Source: Actinoplanes oryzae (GTDB lineage: Bacteria; Actinomycetota; Actinomycetes; Mycobacteriales; Micromonosporaceae). Taken from it: 64,000 bases of DNA. The position numbers and the translations under genes were made by a program. Below, in pieces: positions 1 to 8,790 of the stretch. The stretch's first letter is position 1; each line of letters begins with the position of its first letter. Under the pieces are notes generated by a model that was not told where the DNA came from, ran no database searches, and worked only from the letters and a program-made list of their open reading frames with translations. Where the stretch lies: the NCBI RefSeq assembly GCF_030757795.1, contig NZ_JAUQWH010000027.1, positions 1-64,000 on the forward strand. Reading direction: 5' to 3'.

Positions 1-2
1 TC

Positions 3-1136
3 GACCTCCACGAAGTAGCCGTGGCCGCCGGCCTGCCGCCGCTGGTCGGCGACCCGCGCCGGATCGCCGGCGGGGGAGTGCCCGTGTCCGGCATGGCCAC
101 CGGCGAGGCCTACCCGCCGCTCGCCGCGCCGCCCGGCCCGCCCGAGCACGGCGAGGACCACGACACCGACCGCCGCTTCGAGCGCCGCATGTGGTCGGCC
201 GCCCTGCTCGTCGCCCTGGGCGCGGTGGGCATCACCGCGGTCAGCTTCGCGCCCGCCCCGGCGTGGGCGGAGATGCCCACCGACCGCGCGATGCTGGTGG
301 CCGACGAGGGGACGCTGACGGCGACGGTGGACGGCGTCGGCGTGGACCTGGCCGCGGGCGATCGGCGCTATGTCGACGAGGGCGCGCTGATCGAGGTGCC
401 GAAGGGGGCCACGGCGCGGGTCACGTTCTCCGGCGGCGGCGCGGTGGTCTTCTGCGGCGGGAGCAAGGCGAAGCTGGGTGACCTGCGCGTCGACGGCGAC
501 CGGGACCTGACTCCGCACGGGTCGCTCACCGTGCGCGGCGGGCGGGTGCTGGCCGACACGGCGAGCACGAGCGGGGCGTACGAGCCCCTGGTGCTCGACG
601 TGACCCGGCCGGCCGACGTGGTGACCAACCTCGGGGCGGCCTGGTTCGCCGTCGATCCCGAGACGGTCGCCATCGCCGCCGGCCGCGTGTACGTCGACGG
701 CACCCCGACGATGGCGAACGTCACGTCGTTGTCGTGCTCGGACGGCGTACCGGTGGAGCCGCCGGCGGGGACGCCGAGCGCGGCCCCCAGCGACCAGCCC
801 TCGGTGCCGCCCACGTCGGTGCCGCCCACGCCCTCCGGCTCTCCCTCGGCGCCGGCCTCCCCGAGCCCGACGGAAGAGGACGACGAGCCGGTCGCGCCGA
901 CCGCGGACCCGACGACGACGGCCCCCGCCGACGACCCCGAGCCCGAGCCCGAGCCGTCCCGGACGACCAGCTCGCCGCGGCCGACCTTCACCCGTCCCAC
1001 GTCCCGGCCGACGCCGAGCCGGACGACGCCCGCGCCCGCGCCGACCACGACGCCGGCGACGTCGTCCCCGCCGACGGAGTCGAGCGCCTCCGCCTCCGCG
1101 GCGGCCTCGGCGTCCGCCTCTGGACAGAGCAGTTAA
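3..1136 (+). CDS. FecR-like domain membrane-anchored protein (5' end beyond window)
   Basis: The frame is open to the window edge and the upstream residues look coding, so the true start may lie outside; a GTG at 21 is the first start inside. A charged cytoplasmic segment of about 55 residues is followed by one hydrophobic span (around residues 58-82) ending in an Ala-rich stretch. After it comes a beta-rich domain (roughly 90-235) with the valine/glycine pattern of FecR-type domains, then a Pro/Ser/Thr-rich tail of about 125 residues that probably spans or decorates the wall. FecR domains sense or scaffold at the cell surface. No sigma factor lies beside it, so a signalling role is inference. 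The stop codon overlaps the promoter motif of the chitinase gene that follows. Confidence 0.7.
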   Translation, partial: DLHEVAVAAGLPPLVGDPRRIAGGGVPVSGMATGEAYPPLAAPPGPPEHGEDHDTDRRFERRMWSAALLVALGAVGITAVSFAPAPAWAEMPTDRAMLVADEGTLTATVDGVGVDLAAGDRRYVDEGALIEVPKGATARVTFSGGGAVVFCGGSKAKLGDLRVDGDRDLTPHGSLTVRGGRVLADTASTSGAYEPLVLDVTRPADVVTNLGAAWFAVDPETVAIAAGRVYVDGTPTMANVTSLSCSDGVPVEPPAGTPSAAPSDQPSVPPTSVPPTPSGSPSAPASPSPTEEDDEPVAPTADPTTTAPADDPEPEPEPSRTTSSPRPTFTRPTSRPTPSRTTPAPAPTTTPATSSPPTESSASASAAASASASGQSS

Positions 1137-1155
1137 CAAACCTAATAATTGGCCA
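1132..1155 (+). promoter_or_regulatory. AT-rich motif shared with the chitinase gene at 21286
   Basis: A GTTAA block, a 4-nt spacer, then CCTAATAATTGG and CCA. The same arrangement lies at 21229-21253 before the second chitinase. It is very AT-rich for this genome and sits 32-55 nt before the chitinase start, fitting a promoter or a regulator site shared by secreted chitinases. Confidence 0.55.
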
Positions 1156-1158
1156 TCG

Positions 1159-1170
1159 GTCTATATAGAC
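1159..1170 (+). promoter_or_regulatory. Perfect 12-bp palindrome GTCTATATAGAC before chitinase
   Basis: GTCTATATAGAC is perfectly self-complementary and lies 17 nt before the chitinase ATG. It resembles the GGTCTAGACC core of DasR sites with two extra central bases. A DasR site is only one possibility; another repressor site is equally compatible. Confidence 0.4.
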
Positions 1171-1186
1171 TCGGAGGCCATCCCCC

Positions 1187-2566
1187 ATGCGCCGAACCAT
1201 CCCCCTCGCCCTCGCCGCGGTGCTCGCGGCGGGCGGTGCCGCCGTCTATGTCTCCTCGTCCGCCAGCGCCGCTGTGGCCTGCGCGCCCGCGTGGTCCGCA
1301 GCGCAGGTCTACACCGGCGGCAACCAGGCCTCGCAGTCCGGCCACAACTACACCGCCAAGTGGTGGACCCAGAACGAGAGCCCGGCCACCCACAGCGCCC
1401 AGTGGGACGTCTGGGCCGACAACGGTGCCTGCGGCGGCGGCACTACGGATCCGACCACTCCGCCGACGACACCTCCCACGACTCCGCCGACCACTCCACC
1501 CACCACACCACCCACCACTCCGCCTCCTTCCGGTGGGACCCTGCCGAAGCACGCGCTGATCGGCTACCTGCACGCGAGCTTCCTCAACGGCTCGGGCTAC
1601 CTGCGGATGGCGGACGTGCCGGCCGACTGGGACATCATCAACCTCGCGTTCGGTGAGCCGACGTCCCCCACCTCCGGCGACATCCGGTTCAGCCTCTGCC
1701 CCGCCTCGGAGTGCGCCGGGGTCGAGAGCGAGGCCGACTTCATCGCGGCGATCCGGGCCAAGCGGGCGGCGGGCAAGAAGGTCCTGCTGTCGATCGGCGG
1801 CGAGAAGGGTCAGGTCCAGCTGACGACCACGCAGGCCCGGGACGCGTTCGTCACGTCGGTCAGCGCGATCATCGACAAGTTCGGCCTCGACGGCGTGGAC
1901 ATCGACTTCGAGGGCCACTCCCTGTCGCTCAACACCGGCGACACCGACTTCAAGAACCCCACCACCCCGGCGATCGTCAACCTGATCAGCGCCCTCAAGT
2001 CGCTCAAGGCCCGCTACGGGGCCGGCTTCGTGCTGACCATGGCGCCGGAGACCTTCTTCGTCCAGCTGGGCTACCAGTACTACGGCTCGGGCCCGTGGGG
2101 CGGCCAGGACCCGCGCGCGGGCGCCTATCTGCCGGTCATCTACGCGATGCGCAACGACCTGACGGTCCTGCACGTCCAGGACTACAACAGCGGCTCGATC
2201 ATGGGCCTCGACAACCAGTACCACTCGATGGGTGGCGCGGACTTCCACATCGCCATGACCGACATGCTGCTCGCGGGCTTCCCGGTGGCGGGCAACACGG
2301 CGAACATGTTCCCCGCGCTGCGCGAGGACCAGGTCGCCTTCGGGGCGCCGTCCTCGGTGAGCGCCGGCAACGGGTACGTGGCGCCGGCGGCGATCCAGCA
2401 GGCGGTCACCTGCCTGGTGAAGGGAACCAACTGCGGCGGCTACACGGTGCGCAGCGGGACGAACCCGAGCTTCCGCGGGCTCATGACGTGGTCGATCAAC
2501 TGGGACAAGTTCTACAGCTGGGAGTTCAAGAACGCGCACGAGCCCTTCCTCAACGGGCTGGGCTGA
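1187..2566 (+). CDS. Secreted GH18 chitinase with N-terminal CBM5/12
   Basis: Hydrolyses beta-1,4 bonds in chitin outside the cell. A Sec signal peptide (residues 1-29, ending Ser-Ala-Ser-Ala) precedes a CBM5/12 chitin-binding module (about 30-82, with the Trp-rich AKWWTQNE core). A Pro/Thr linker of repeated TPP units (88-113) and a GH18 catalytic domain (about 120-455) follow. The GH18 signature DGVDIDFE is at 235-242, with E242 the expected proton donor. The 459-aa length suits a single-module secreted chitinase. It follows the FecR-like gene by 50 bp but has its own promoter-like motifs. The binding module is almost identical to those of the chitinases at 21286 and 22542. Confidence 0.95.
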   Translation: MRRTIPLALAAVLAAGGAAVYVSSSASAAVACAPAWSAAQVYTGGNQASQSGHNYTAKWWTQNESPATHSAQWDVWADNGACGGGTTDPTTPPTTPPTTPPTTPPTTPPTTPPPSGGTLPKHALIGYLHASFLNGSGYLRMADVPADWDIINLAFGEPTSPTSGDIRFSLCPASECAGVESEADFIAAIRAKRAAGKKVLLSIGGEKGQVQLTTTQARDAFVTSVSAIIDKFGLDGVDIDFEGHSLSLNTGDTDFKNPTTPAIVNLISALKSLKARYGAGFVLTMAPETFFVQLGYQYYGSGPWGGQDPRAGAYLPVIYAMRNDLTVLHVQDYNSGSIMGLDNQYHSMGGADFHIAMTDMLLAGFPVAGNTANMFPALREDQVAFGAPSSVSAGNGYVAPAAIQQAVTCLVKGTNCGGYTVRSGTNPSFRGLMTWSINWDKFYSWEFKNAHEPFLNGLG

Positions 2567-2603
2567 TCGTTCGTCCCCTCGCCGGCGGTGCGACGATGAC
2601 CGC

Positions 2604-3443
2604 ATGGGTGAGGTGGCATTCGTACTCGGCGGTGGCGGCGTCCTCGGTGCTGTGCAGGTGGGCATGCTGAGGGCGCTGTTCCGCGCGGGCTACCGGCCCG
2701 ACGTCGTGATCGGCACCTCGATCGGCGCGGTCAACGGCGTGCTGGTCGCCGCCGATCCGAACGAGGCCGTGACGGACCGCCTGGTGCGGCTCTGGTCGTC
2801 CCCCGAGGCCGCCGACGTGTACGGGGACAGCATCGCGCGCCAGGTCCGCAGGTTCGCGGCGCGGACCCACCTGCACTCGCCGCTCCCGCTGCGCCGCCTG
2901 CTCGCCTCGGAGATGGGCGAGCAGGCGACGTTCGGCGACCTGAAGATCCCGTTCCGGTGCTGCGCCGCGAGCATCGAGCGCGCGGCCGAGCACTGGTTCG
3001 ACAGCGGTCCGCTGATCGACGCGGTGCTCGCCTCGTCGTCCGTGCCCGGGTTGCTGCCCCCGATGGAGATCGACGGGGAGCACTTCGTCGACGGGGGCAT
3101 CGTCAATTCCATCCCGGTCGGGGAGGCCGTACGGGTGGGGGCGAAGTTGATCTTTGTCCTGCAGGTCGGAAGGATCGAGCGCCCCCTGGCGGTCCCGCGC
3201 CGGCCGTGGGAGGTTGCCCAGGTGGCTTTCGAGATCGCGCGGCGCCACCGGTTCGCCCGGGATGTTGCGTCGCTCCCCGACGATGTACAGGTGCACGTGC
3301 TTCCGACCGGGGGCGGCGATCGTCGCGACGACTCGCCGTGGGCGTACAGGGACATGTCGGCGGTGGGCCGGCGCATCAGCCGGGCCTACACCGCCTCCCG
3401 CCGCTATCTGGCGGCCAATGTCACGCCGCCGGCCTCCGCATGA
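2604..3443 (+). CDS. Patatin-like phospholipase / acyl hydrolase
   Basis: Predicted lipid acyl hydrolase with a Ser-Asp dyad. Near the N terminus is the glycine-rich oxyanion loop (GGGGVLG), then the nucleophile motif GTSIG, and the DGG motif carrying the catalytic Asp near residue 160. At 279 aa it matches short bacterial patatins. The ATG has no clear Shine-Dalgarno; a weak -10-like hexamer a few bases upstream suggests leaderless translation. It overlaps the acyltransferase gene by an ATGA junction, so deacylation and reacylation of phospholipid may be coupled (inference). Confidence 0.9.
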   Translation: MGEVAFVLGGGGVLGAVQVGMLRALFRAGYRPDVVIGTSIGAVNGVLVAADPNEAVTDRLVRLWSSPEAADVYGDSIARQVRRFAARTHLHSPLPLRRLLASEMGEQATFGDLKIPFRCCAASIERAAEHWFDSGPLIDAVLASSSVPGLLPPMEIDGEHFVDGGIVNSIPVGEAVRVGAKLIFVLQVGRIERPLAVPRRPWEVAQVAFEIARRHRFARDVASLPDDVQVHVLPTGGGDRRDDSPWAYRDMSAVGRRISRAYTASRRYLAANVTPPASA

Positions 3444-4501
3444 TGCCGCCGCGCTGGCTCCGGCACTATCTCTTCGCACCGGTCGTCGTCGTCCTCGCCG
3501 TCCTCCTGCTCACCACCCTGCCGATCTGGCTCCTGCTCGCCCTGGCGGCCTCCCCCCTGGTGCCCGGCCACCTGCGGGTGCCCCGCCTGATCTTTCTCGC
3601 CATCGTGTACGTCGTCTGGGACGCCGCCGCCCTGGTGAGCCTCGCCGCGCTGTGGCTGGCGTCGGGCTTCGGCTGGAAGAAGCGCTCGCCCCCCTTCCAG
3701 CGCGCCCACTACGTGCTGACCGGCAAGTTCCTCGGGGCGCTCTTCTGGATCGCCAAGTGGTCGCTGCACCTGTCGATCGACGTGGTCGGCACCGACCCGG
3801 ACACGGGCATGCCGGGCCGCCCCGAGATCGTGGTCAGCCGGCACGCGGGCCCGGGCGACTCCTTCATCCTCATCCACGCCCTGGTCAACTGGTTCGACCG
3901 CGAGCCGCGCATCGTGCTCAAGGCCACCCTGCAGTGGGACCCGGCGATCGACATCCTGCTCAACCGGCTGCCCAACCGCTTCATCTCGCCCGGCCGCCCC
4001 GGCAACGGCGACCTCGAGCAGGTGGTCGGCAGCCTCGCGCACGGGCTCGATGACAACGATGCCTTCGTGATCTTCCCGGAGGGCGGCAACTTCACCCCGC
4101 AGCGCCGGACCAGGGCCATCGCCTGGCTGCGCAAGCGCGGCATGGAGGACATGGCCGTCCGCGCGGAGAAGATGCAGAACCTCTTGCCCCCGAAGCCGGG
4201 CGGCCTGCTCGCGGCGATCGACGCGGCCCCGGACTCCGGCGTGATCTTCGTGGCGCACACCGGCCTCGACAAGATGATCACCGTGGCGGACGTGTGGCGC
4301 GAGCTGCCGATGGACAAGCAGCTGATCATGCGCTTCTGGAGCGTCCCGCCGGCGGACATCCCGGCGGGGGAGAAGGAGCGCGTCGAGTGGCTCTACGACT
4401 GGTGGGCGCGGATCGACACGTGGATCGAGGAGAACAGGCCCGCGCCCCGGCCGCTGAGCACCGACTGGGGTGCGCGAAAGGCTTCCCGGCTTTCGCCCTG
4501 A
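3440..4501 (+). CDS. 1-acylglycerol-3-phosphate acyltransferase family (PlsC-like) membrane protein
   Basis: Transfers acyl groups to a lysophospholipid or related acceptor at the membrane. Two or three hydrophobic N-terminal segments (about 8-75) precede the acyltransferase domain. The HX4D catalytic motif reads HAGPGD and a downstream FPEGG motif corresponds to the conserved substrate-binding block. The start is the first of two adjacent ATGs and overlaps the stop of the patatin gene, indicating translational coupling. At 353 aa it is longer than canonical PlsC, because of the membrane segments and a C-terminal extension. The acceptor is not known. Confidence 0.85.
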   Translation: MMPPRWLRHYLFAPVVVVLAVLLLTTLPIWLLLALAASPLVPGHLRVPRLIFLAIVYVVWDAAALVSLAALWLASGFGWKKRSPPFQRAHYVLTGKFLGALFWIAKWSLHLSIDVVGTDPDTGMPGRPEIVVSRHAGPGDSFILIHALVNWFDREPRIVLKATLQWDPAIDILLNRLPNRFISPGRPGNGDLEQVVGSLAHGLDDNDAFVIFPEGGNFTPQRRTRAIAWLRKRGMEDMAVRAEKMQNLLPPKPGGLLAAIDAAPDSGVIFVAHTGLDKMITVADVWRELPMDKQLIMRFWSVPPADIPAGEKERVEWLYDWWARIDTWIEENRPAPRPLSTDWGARKASRLSP

Positions 4502-4601
4502 GGGGAATCAGTGGGCGCCGGTGACCCCGGCGGGGGAAGGTAGGAGAGTCTTGAGCCGGGCCGGTGCGACCGCGGCCCGGCAGGTGCGAGAGGGTGGGTC
4601 C

Positions 4602-5210
4602 ATGAGTCTTGACGAGCTGACGATGCGTGGGGGCGGCGCCTCCTTCGACGACCAGGTCTTCGATCGGCTGCTGCGGGAGCGCATCATCTTCCTCGGCAGT
4701 GAGGTCAACGACGAGGTGACCAACCGCATCTGCGCCCAGATGCTGCTCCTGGCCTCCGCGGACAGCGAGAAGGACATCGCTCTTTACATCAACTCGCCGG
4801 GCGGCTCGATCAGCGCCGGCATGGCTGTCTACGACACGATGCAGTACATCAAGAACGACGTGGCCACGATCGCGATGGGCATGGCGGCCTCGATGGGGCA
4901 GTTCCTGCTCTGCGCCGGCACGCCGGGCAAGCGCTACGCGCTGCCGCACGCGCGCATCATGATGCACCAGCTCTCCGGCGGCATCGGCGGCACCGCGGCC
5001 GACATCGCCATCCAGGCCGAGAGCATGCTGCACATCAAGAAGGTCATGAACGAGCGCATCGCCTTCCACTCGGGCCACACCCCCGAGGAGATCGAGCGCG
5101 ACTCGGACCGCGACCGCTGGTTCACGGCGACCGAGGCCAAGGACTACGGCCTGGTCGACCACGTCATCTCGAAGGCGGCCGACGTGCCGAACTCGTCCGC
5201 GCTGGTCTGA
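4602..5210 (+). CDS. clpP: ATP-dependent Clp protease proteolytic subunit
   Basis: Serine peptidase forming the proteolytic barrel of Clp proteases. The catalytic Ser lies in MAASMGQ (S97) and the His in MMHQ (H122); the acidic region ERDSDRDRWF carries the expected Asp. The first good ATG gives 202 aa, a usual ClpP length; an upstream in-frame start at 4470 would add a non-conserved segment overlapping the previous gene. No clpX or second clpP is adjacent, although actinobacterial clpP1/clpP2 are usually paired with each other, so this may be an additional paralogue. A strong terminator hairpin follows. Confidence 0.93.
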   Translation: MSLDELTMRGGGASFDDQVFDRLLRERIIFLGSEVNDEVTNRICAQMLLLASADSEKDIALYINSPGGSISAGMAVYDTMQYIKNDVATIAMGMAASMGQFLLCAGTPGKRYALPHARIMMHQLSGGIGGTAADIAIQAESMLHIKKVMNERIAFHSGHTPEEIERDSDRDRWFTATEAKDYGLVDHVISKAADVPNSSALV

Positions 5211-5263
5211 CGGACAGTCTTCTTCGGACCTGGCTTCTTCGCAGGTCAGCACGTGTTGTGCGC

Positions 5264-5293
5264 CGAGGGCGCGCGGGTGACCGCGCGCCCTCG
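5264..5293 (+). terminator. Terminator-like hairpin after clpP
   Basis: A 13-bp GC-rich perfect stem (5264-5276 with 5281-5293) closes a GTGA tetraloop 53 nt after the clpP stop, without a clear U tract, as is usual in actinobacteria. Confidence 0.7.
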
Positions 5294-5360
5294 GGTGTTC
5301 TTGCCGAGCCGTCGGGGTATAGCCATGGCATTCCCCCGAAGGTTCGAAGGAGGTGCTGAC

Positions 5361-6029
5361 GTGAGGATCCCGACGTTCTCCCGCCAGACCGGCACCACGA
5401 CCGAGACCGACGACCGAGCCCCCGTCGGCGCGCGATCCGACGCCCCCGCGGCGACGTCCGCCGACCATGCTGCCGCTTCCCGTGACCTCTCGCGTCCGTC
5501 GCACTCGCACTCTCCCGCGCACGCCGCGGACCGCCGCGACGACGACCCGACGACCGTCCGGATGGATCCGGTGCGGGAGCGCGACACGCTGACCGACGTC
5601 CGGACCAACTCGCGGCCCGGCACTGCGCCCGACGCGCGGACCGACTCGCGGCCTGGCGTGCGGCCCGATGAGCGGCCGGCGCCGGCTCCCGTGGCGGCCG
5701 GGCCGAAGCCGCGGGCCAGCCTGCTCGCCACGCTCGGCCTGATCACCGGGGTGGCGGGCGCGCTGCTCGTGCTCTCCGGCCCGCTGCTCGGCTACGGCAT
5801 CGGCGTGGCGGGGCTGGCCCTGGTGCTGTCGGTGGCCGGCATCCGCGCGACCCGCAAGCGGCACATCGCGGGCAAGACCGACGCCCTGATCGGCATGGTG
5901 CTCGCCCTCGGCGCGATCGTGGTGGGCGTGCTCGCCCTGACTGGGTCGCTGTCCTGGCTCGGCACCGACCTGCAGCCGGTCACCTCGCTGCGAGAGTGGC
6001 TCGACACACAGTTTGTGAATCGCTTCTGA
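5361..6029 (+). CDS. Hypothetical membrane protein, disordered N terminus, DUF4190-like C terminus
   Basis: The GTG start is preceded by GAAGGAGG at ideal spacing; earlier in-frame starts lack a ribosome site. The first 110 or so residues are rich in Asp, Arg, Pro, Ser and Thr with no hydrophobic segment and look disordered. Residues about 118-200 contain two hydrophobic hairpins separated by a charged loop (RKRHIAGK), the pattern of small DUF4190-type membrane proteins. The C terminus is a short amphipathic tail. Function unknown; the topology suggests a membrane-anchored tail protein facing the cytoplasm. Confidence 0.75.
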   Translation: MRIPTFSRQTGTTTETDDRAPVGARSDAPAATSADHAAASRDLSRPSHSHSPAHAADRRDDDPTTVRMDPVRERDTLTDVRTNSRPGTAPDARTDSRPGVRPDERPAPAPVAAGPKPRASLLATLGLITGVAGALLVLSGPLLGYGIGVAGLALVLSVAGIRATRKRHIAGKTDALIGMVLALGAIVVGVLALTGSLSWLGTDLQPVTSLREWLDTQFVNRF

Positions 6030-6432
6030 CGGGTATCAGACATTTGCCGGTGGCGATGCGCCCCGGTGAACCCCTCGGAACCGGGCCGGCCAAGAGCCGG
6101 TCCGCCCCGAAACCGTCCGGCGGTGCGCTGGACTGCGCGGAACACGCCGATCGGCGATCATCGTCGGCCGACTCGGGGCTGGAACCGCATTCGTTGTGCG
6201 GGGGCGGCGGTTCGCCGCCCCCGACGCGACTCCCGGGCCTGCTCAGCGGGCCCTTTCGCGTGTCCGCTCGGCCCGTGCTTTCCGTCCGGCCGGCAGTTCG
6301 CTTCTGCTTCCTCCGGCTCGCGGTTTCGCTTTTCCGGTCGGCCCGCCGCAATGGCCGGGTCAGCGCTCGAAGCGGATGGCCGGGTCGGCGCTCGAAGCGG
6401 ATGCCGGGTCAGCGCTCGAAGCGGATGCCGGG
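6030..6432. other. Convergent intergenic stretch with hairpin and tandem repeats
   Basis: Tail-to-tail spacer between the membrane-protein gene and the FHA gene. It holds a perfect hairpin at 6200-6222 and most of a 24/25-bp tandem repeat that continues into the end of the FHA gene. No supported gene was seen. Confidence 0.6.
6200..6222. terminator. Bidirectional terminator-like hairpin
   Basis: Perfect 10-bp stem GGGGGCGGCG/CGCCGCCCCC with a 3-nt loop, placed between convergent genes. Confidence 0.65.
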
Positions 6433-6447
6433 TCAGCGCTCGAAGCG
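6350..6447. repeat. Four tandem 24/25-bp copies that include the FHA gene's stop codon
   Basis: Read on the minus strand, each unit contains the final codons Arg-Phe-Glu-Arg and the stop TGA of the FHA gene, then CCCGGCATC or a near variant. One copy is the gene's real terminus (6433-6447) and three more lie downstream. Two units are 25 bp and two are 24 bp. Confidence 0.9.
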
Positions 6448-7575
6448 GCGCATCGCCATCGTGGGGGCCTCCGCCATGACCGAGTGCGGCTGGACGACGC
6501 CGCCCGTGGCCCACAGCTTGGCGCGGCCGACGTGCACCTGGGCGTAGAGCTCGACCACGTCGTTGGGCGCCAGGGTGCGGGTCTCGTCGCGGTTGAGCGT
6601 GATGCGGTCGTCGTCGTCCGGGGAGCCGCCGGGGCGGATGCCCGTGCCGTTGGTGCTGACGTCCTGCGCGCTCAGCTCGCCGCCGCGCAGGGCGAAGCGC
6701 ACGTGGCCCCGGCTGATCCACTTGCGGGCGTCGTCGGTCAGCCACTGGCCGAGCATGACGCCACCGCCCTCGGGGGCGCGGCCGACCACGACGGGATTCT
6801 CCGTCGAGACGACGAAGCGCTGGCGGACGACGCCGTCGATGCGCACCGACAGCACCTCGACGGGCGGGCGCGGGCCGGCGTCGCGCAGGCGGGTGCCGTG
6901 GCGGGGGCAGGTGGGCACGCCGGCGCGCAGGGCGGGCGGCGGCTGGGAGACCGGGCTGGTCGTCTTGCGCATGTCGGCGAAGGGGCTGTCCGGGTCGCCG
7001 CCGCCACCATAGGCGGTGCAGGTCTCGGGGCAGCCCCAGACGCGGGACAGCAGCTTGCGGCCGAGCGGGGAGGGCTCCGCCACCGGGGCGGGGGTGCCGT
7101 GGCCGACGCGTGCGGTCAGGACCGGGCCGCCGTTGCCGGGGACCGCGGCGAGGATGCGGCCGGGCTCCTGCACCCAGGGGTGCCGGTCGGCGAAGCGCTC
7201 GGCGCGGGTGCGCGTGATGACCGGCAGGCCGAGCAGCTCGGCGACCTCGAGGACGCGGTTGTCGACCTGGGGGACGACCTCGACCACGCCGTCGTCGGCC
7301 CAGCGGCGGACCACCATGCGTTCGTTGGACGTCAGGTCGGCGTCGGAGAGCAGGCCGCGCGGGACGACGGCGTAGACGGGGACGTTCTCCTCCGCCACGT
7401 GCCGGCTGAGCGCGTCGATCACCAGGCCGAGGCGGAGCATGCTCGCGGGGCGGCCGCCGTCGAAGTCCGCGTAACGGACGATCTCGGCCAGGTCGATCAC
7501 GGCCCGGGCCAGGGCGGGGTCCGTCGTGAGTTGCCGCTCGATGGCGTCGAGGACCTTGCTGACCTCGAATCTCAA
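6433..7575 (-). CDS. FHA-domain protein with Cys-rich linker and PIN-like N-terminal region
   Basis: The C-terminal third is an FHA phosphothreonine-binding domain: a GRAPEGG strand-loop, SRGHVRF and the STNGTGI motif are all present. The middle holds CPETC and a later CPRHG, a plausible zinc-binding pair. The N-terminal 160 or so residues resemble a PIN/NYN-like alpha-beta fold (alternating hydrophobic strands with conserved Asp), which is inference. The TTG at 7575 has GGGAGG seven bases upstream and is preferred; a TTG at 7614 would add 13 residues without a ribosome site. FHA proteins read Ser/Thr kinase signals, but no kinase gene is nearby. Confidence 0.8.
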   Translation of the reverse strand: MRFEVSKVLDAIERQLTTDPALARAVIDLAEIVRYADFDGGRPASMLRLGLVIDALSRHVAEENVPVYAVVPRGLLSDADLTSNERMVVRRWADDGVVEVVPQVDNRVLEVAELLGLPVITRTRAERFADRHPWVQEPGRILAAVPGNGGPVLTARVGHGTPAPVAEPSPLGRKLLSRVWGCPETCTAYGGGGDPDSPFADMRKTTSPVSQPPPALRAGVPTCPRHGTRLRDAGPRPPVEVLSVRIDGVVRQRFVVSTENPVVVGRAPEGGGVMLGQWLTDDARKWISRGHVRFALRGGELSAQDVSTNGTGIRPGGSPDDDDRITLNRDETRTLAPNDVVELYAQVHVGRAKLWATGGVVQPHSVMAEAPTMAMRRFER

Positions 7576-7985
7576 CGTGGCCTCCCGTCGTGGGCGCTGT
7601 GGCTGACCGGGCAATCATGCCGTCTGCTGACCGGGCCAATCATGCCGTCTGCGCCGGGCCCGCGGCCAATCAGGTGCATGACGAAGCCGTTTCGTCCCTT
7701 CGGGGACCCGTCGTCCGCCTCGGTGAATGAAGAAGATCGTCACTCTGCGCACTTGTGCTGCCGACACTGTGCTCCGGCCCGCGTGGTCCGGAGTACCGAT
7801 CGGGTGATGTGGGTCGATGACGGCGCCGGCCGCGGTGTGGTGCTGCTCACGGCCGTACGAGGGCTCCCGGCCCTGTCCTGGTACGCGGCGAATGTGGCGG
7901 TCGGCGTGCGCGAAACGGGGTCGGTTTCTGTCGCACCTCTTCGCTACCGTGAGCGCCGACATCGAGGAACACGGGGGGACGAAGA
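7576..7985. other. Divergent intergenic region, no gene seen
   Basis: About 410 bp between the FHA gene and the first lipoprotein gene. It should hold two promoters. A TACCGT hexamer at 7945-7950 could be a -10 element for the lipoprotein gene. A sequence matching GACCGGGCAATCATGCCGTCTG is partly repeated around 7605-7650. No supported ORF. Confidence 0.4.
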
Positions 7986-8786
7986 ATGCGCATGAGGACT
8001 CGACGGCCGTTGATCGCCGGGCTCGCCCTGGCCGCCGCGCTGGGCCTCACCGGCTGCGCGACGAACGACACCGCGACCACGGGGGCCGGCGCCGGCGTCG
8101 GAGCCCGGCAGGCCGGTGGGGAGCAGTCGCCCGAGCGGGAGCTGGCCGCGGCGACCGCCAAGCTCGCCGAGAACACGATGAAGGTCGACATGGACATGGC
8201 CGGCGCCATCGCCATGCGGGGCTCGGCCGACGGCCGCACCGGCGACGCCGAGCTGACCATGGACATGGGCGCGGCCGCCCAGGGCAGCACGATGGTCATG
8301 CGCAAGGTGGGCGACGACATCTACATGAAGGTCGGCGGCTCGCTGGCGAGCGCGTTCGGCGGCAGCTCCGGCAAGGACTGGATGCACATCGACGCGGCCA
8401 AGGTGGCGAACAGCAGCCTCAGCGTCTCCGACGAGGGCGACCCGGCCGGCACCCGGGCCCTCCTGCAGGCCGCCACCGGCGTCGAGCGGGTCGGCACCGA
8501 CGGCTTCAAGGGCACTCTCGACCTCACCAAGGCCGAGAGATACAAGGACAACAAGGAAGCCCTGAGCGCCCTCGGCGACAAGGCCTCCAGTGTTCCCTTC
8601 ACGGCGAAGAAGGACGGCGAGGGCCGCCTCGTCGAGATCGCCATCGACCTGAGCGGCATGGGCGCGGGCAGCGGCATGATGAAGGCCACCTACCACGACT
8701 TCGGCACCGAGGTCGACATCAAGGCGCCGCCGGCGTCCCAGGTGCAGGAGATGCCGAGCCAGCTCACGAGCATGTTCGGCAACTGA
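7986..8786 (+). CDS. Lipoprotein, LppX/LprG-like fold, paralogue of next gene
   Basis: A lipoprotein signal peptide ends in the lipobox LTGC (Cys about 24). The mature part has the repeated pattern of actinobacterial LppX/LprAFG-like lipoproteins: a helical ELAAATAKLAENT segment, strands around DDIYMKVGG, and the DLTKAERY and VPFTAKKDGEGRL blocks. These proteins often bind lipids in a half-barrel. A purine-rich GGGGG block precedes the ATG. The next gene is a clear paralogue, sharing ATAKL, GTLDLTKA and NVPFTA-type segments, so the two arose by tandem duplication. The ligand is unknown. Confidence 0.82.
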   Translation: MRMRTRRPLIAGLALAAALGLTGCATNDTATTGAGAGVGARQAGGEQSPERELAAATAKLAENTMKVDMDMAGAIAMRGSADGRTGDAELTMDMGAAAQGSTMVMRKVGDDIYMKVGGSLASAFGGSSGKDWMHIDAAKVANSSLSVSDEGDPAGTRALLQAATGVERVGTDGFKGTLDLTKAERYKDNKEALSALGDKASSVPFTAKKDGEGRLVEIAIDLSGMGAGSGMMKATYHDFGTEVDIKAPPASQVQEMPSQLTSMFGN

Positions 8787-8790
8787 CGCC

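Noticed and set aside
2957-3439. Long 5' extension of the acyltransferase reading frame
   Set aside because: It overlaps the whole catalytic part of the patatin gene in another frame; the ATG at 3440 overlapping the patatin stop gives a normal protein.
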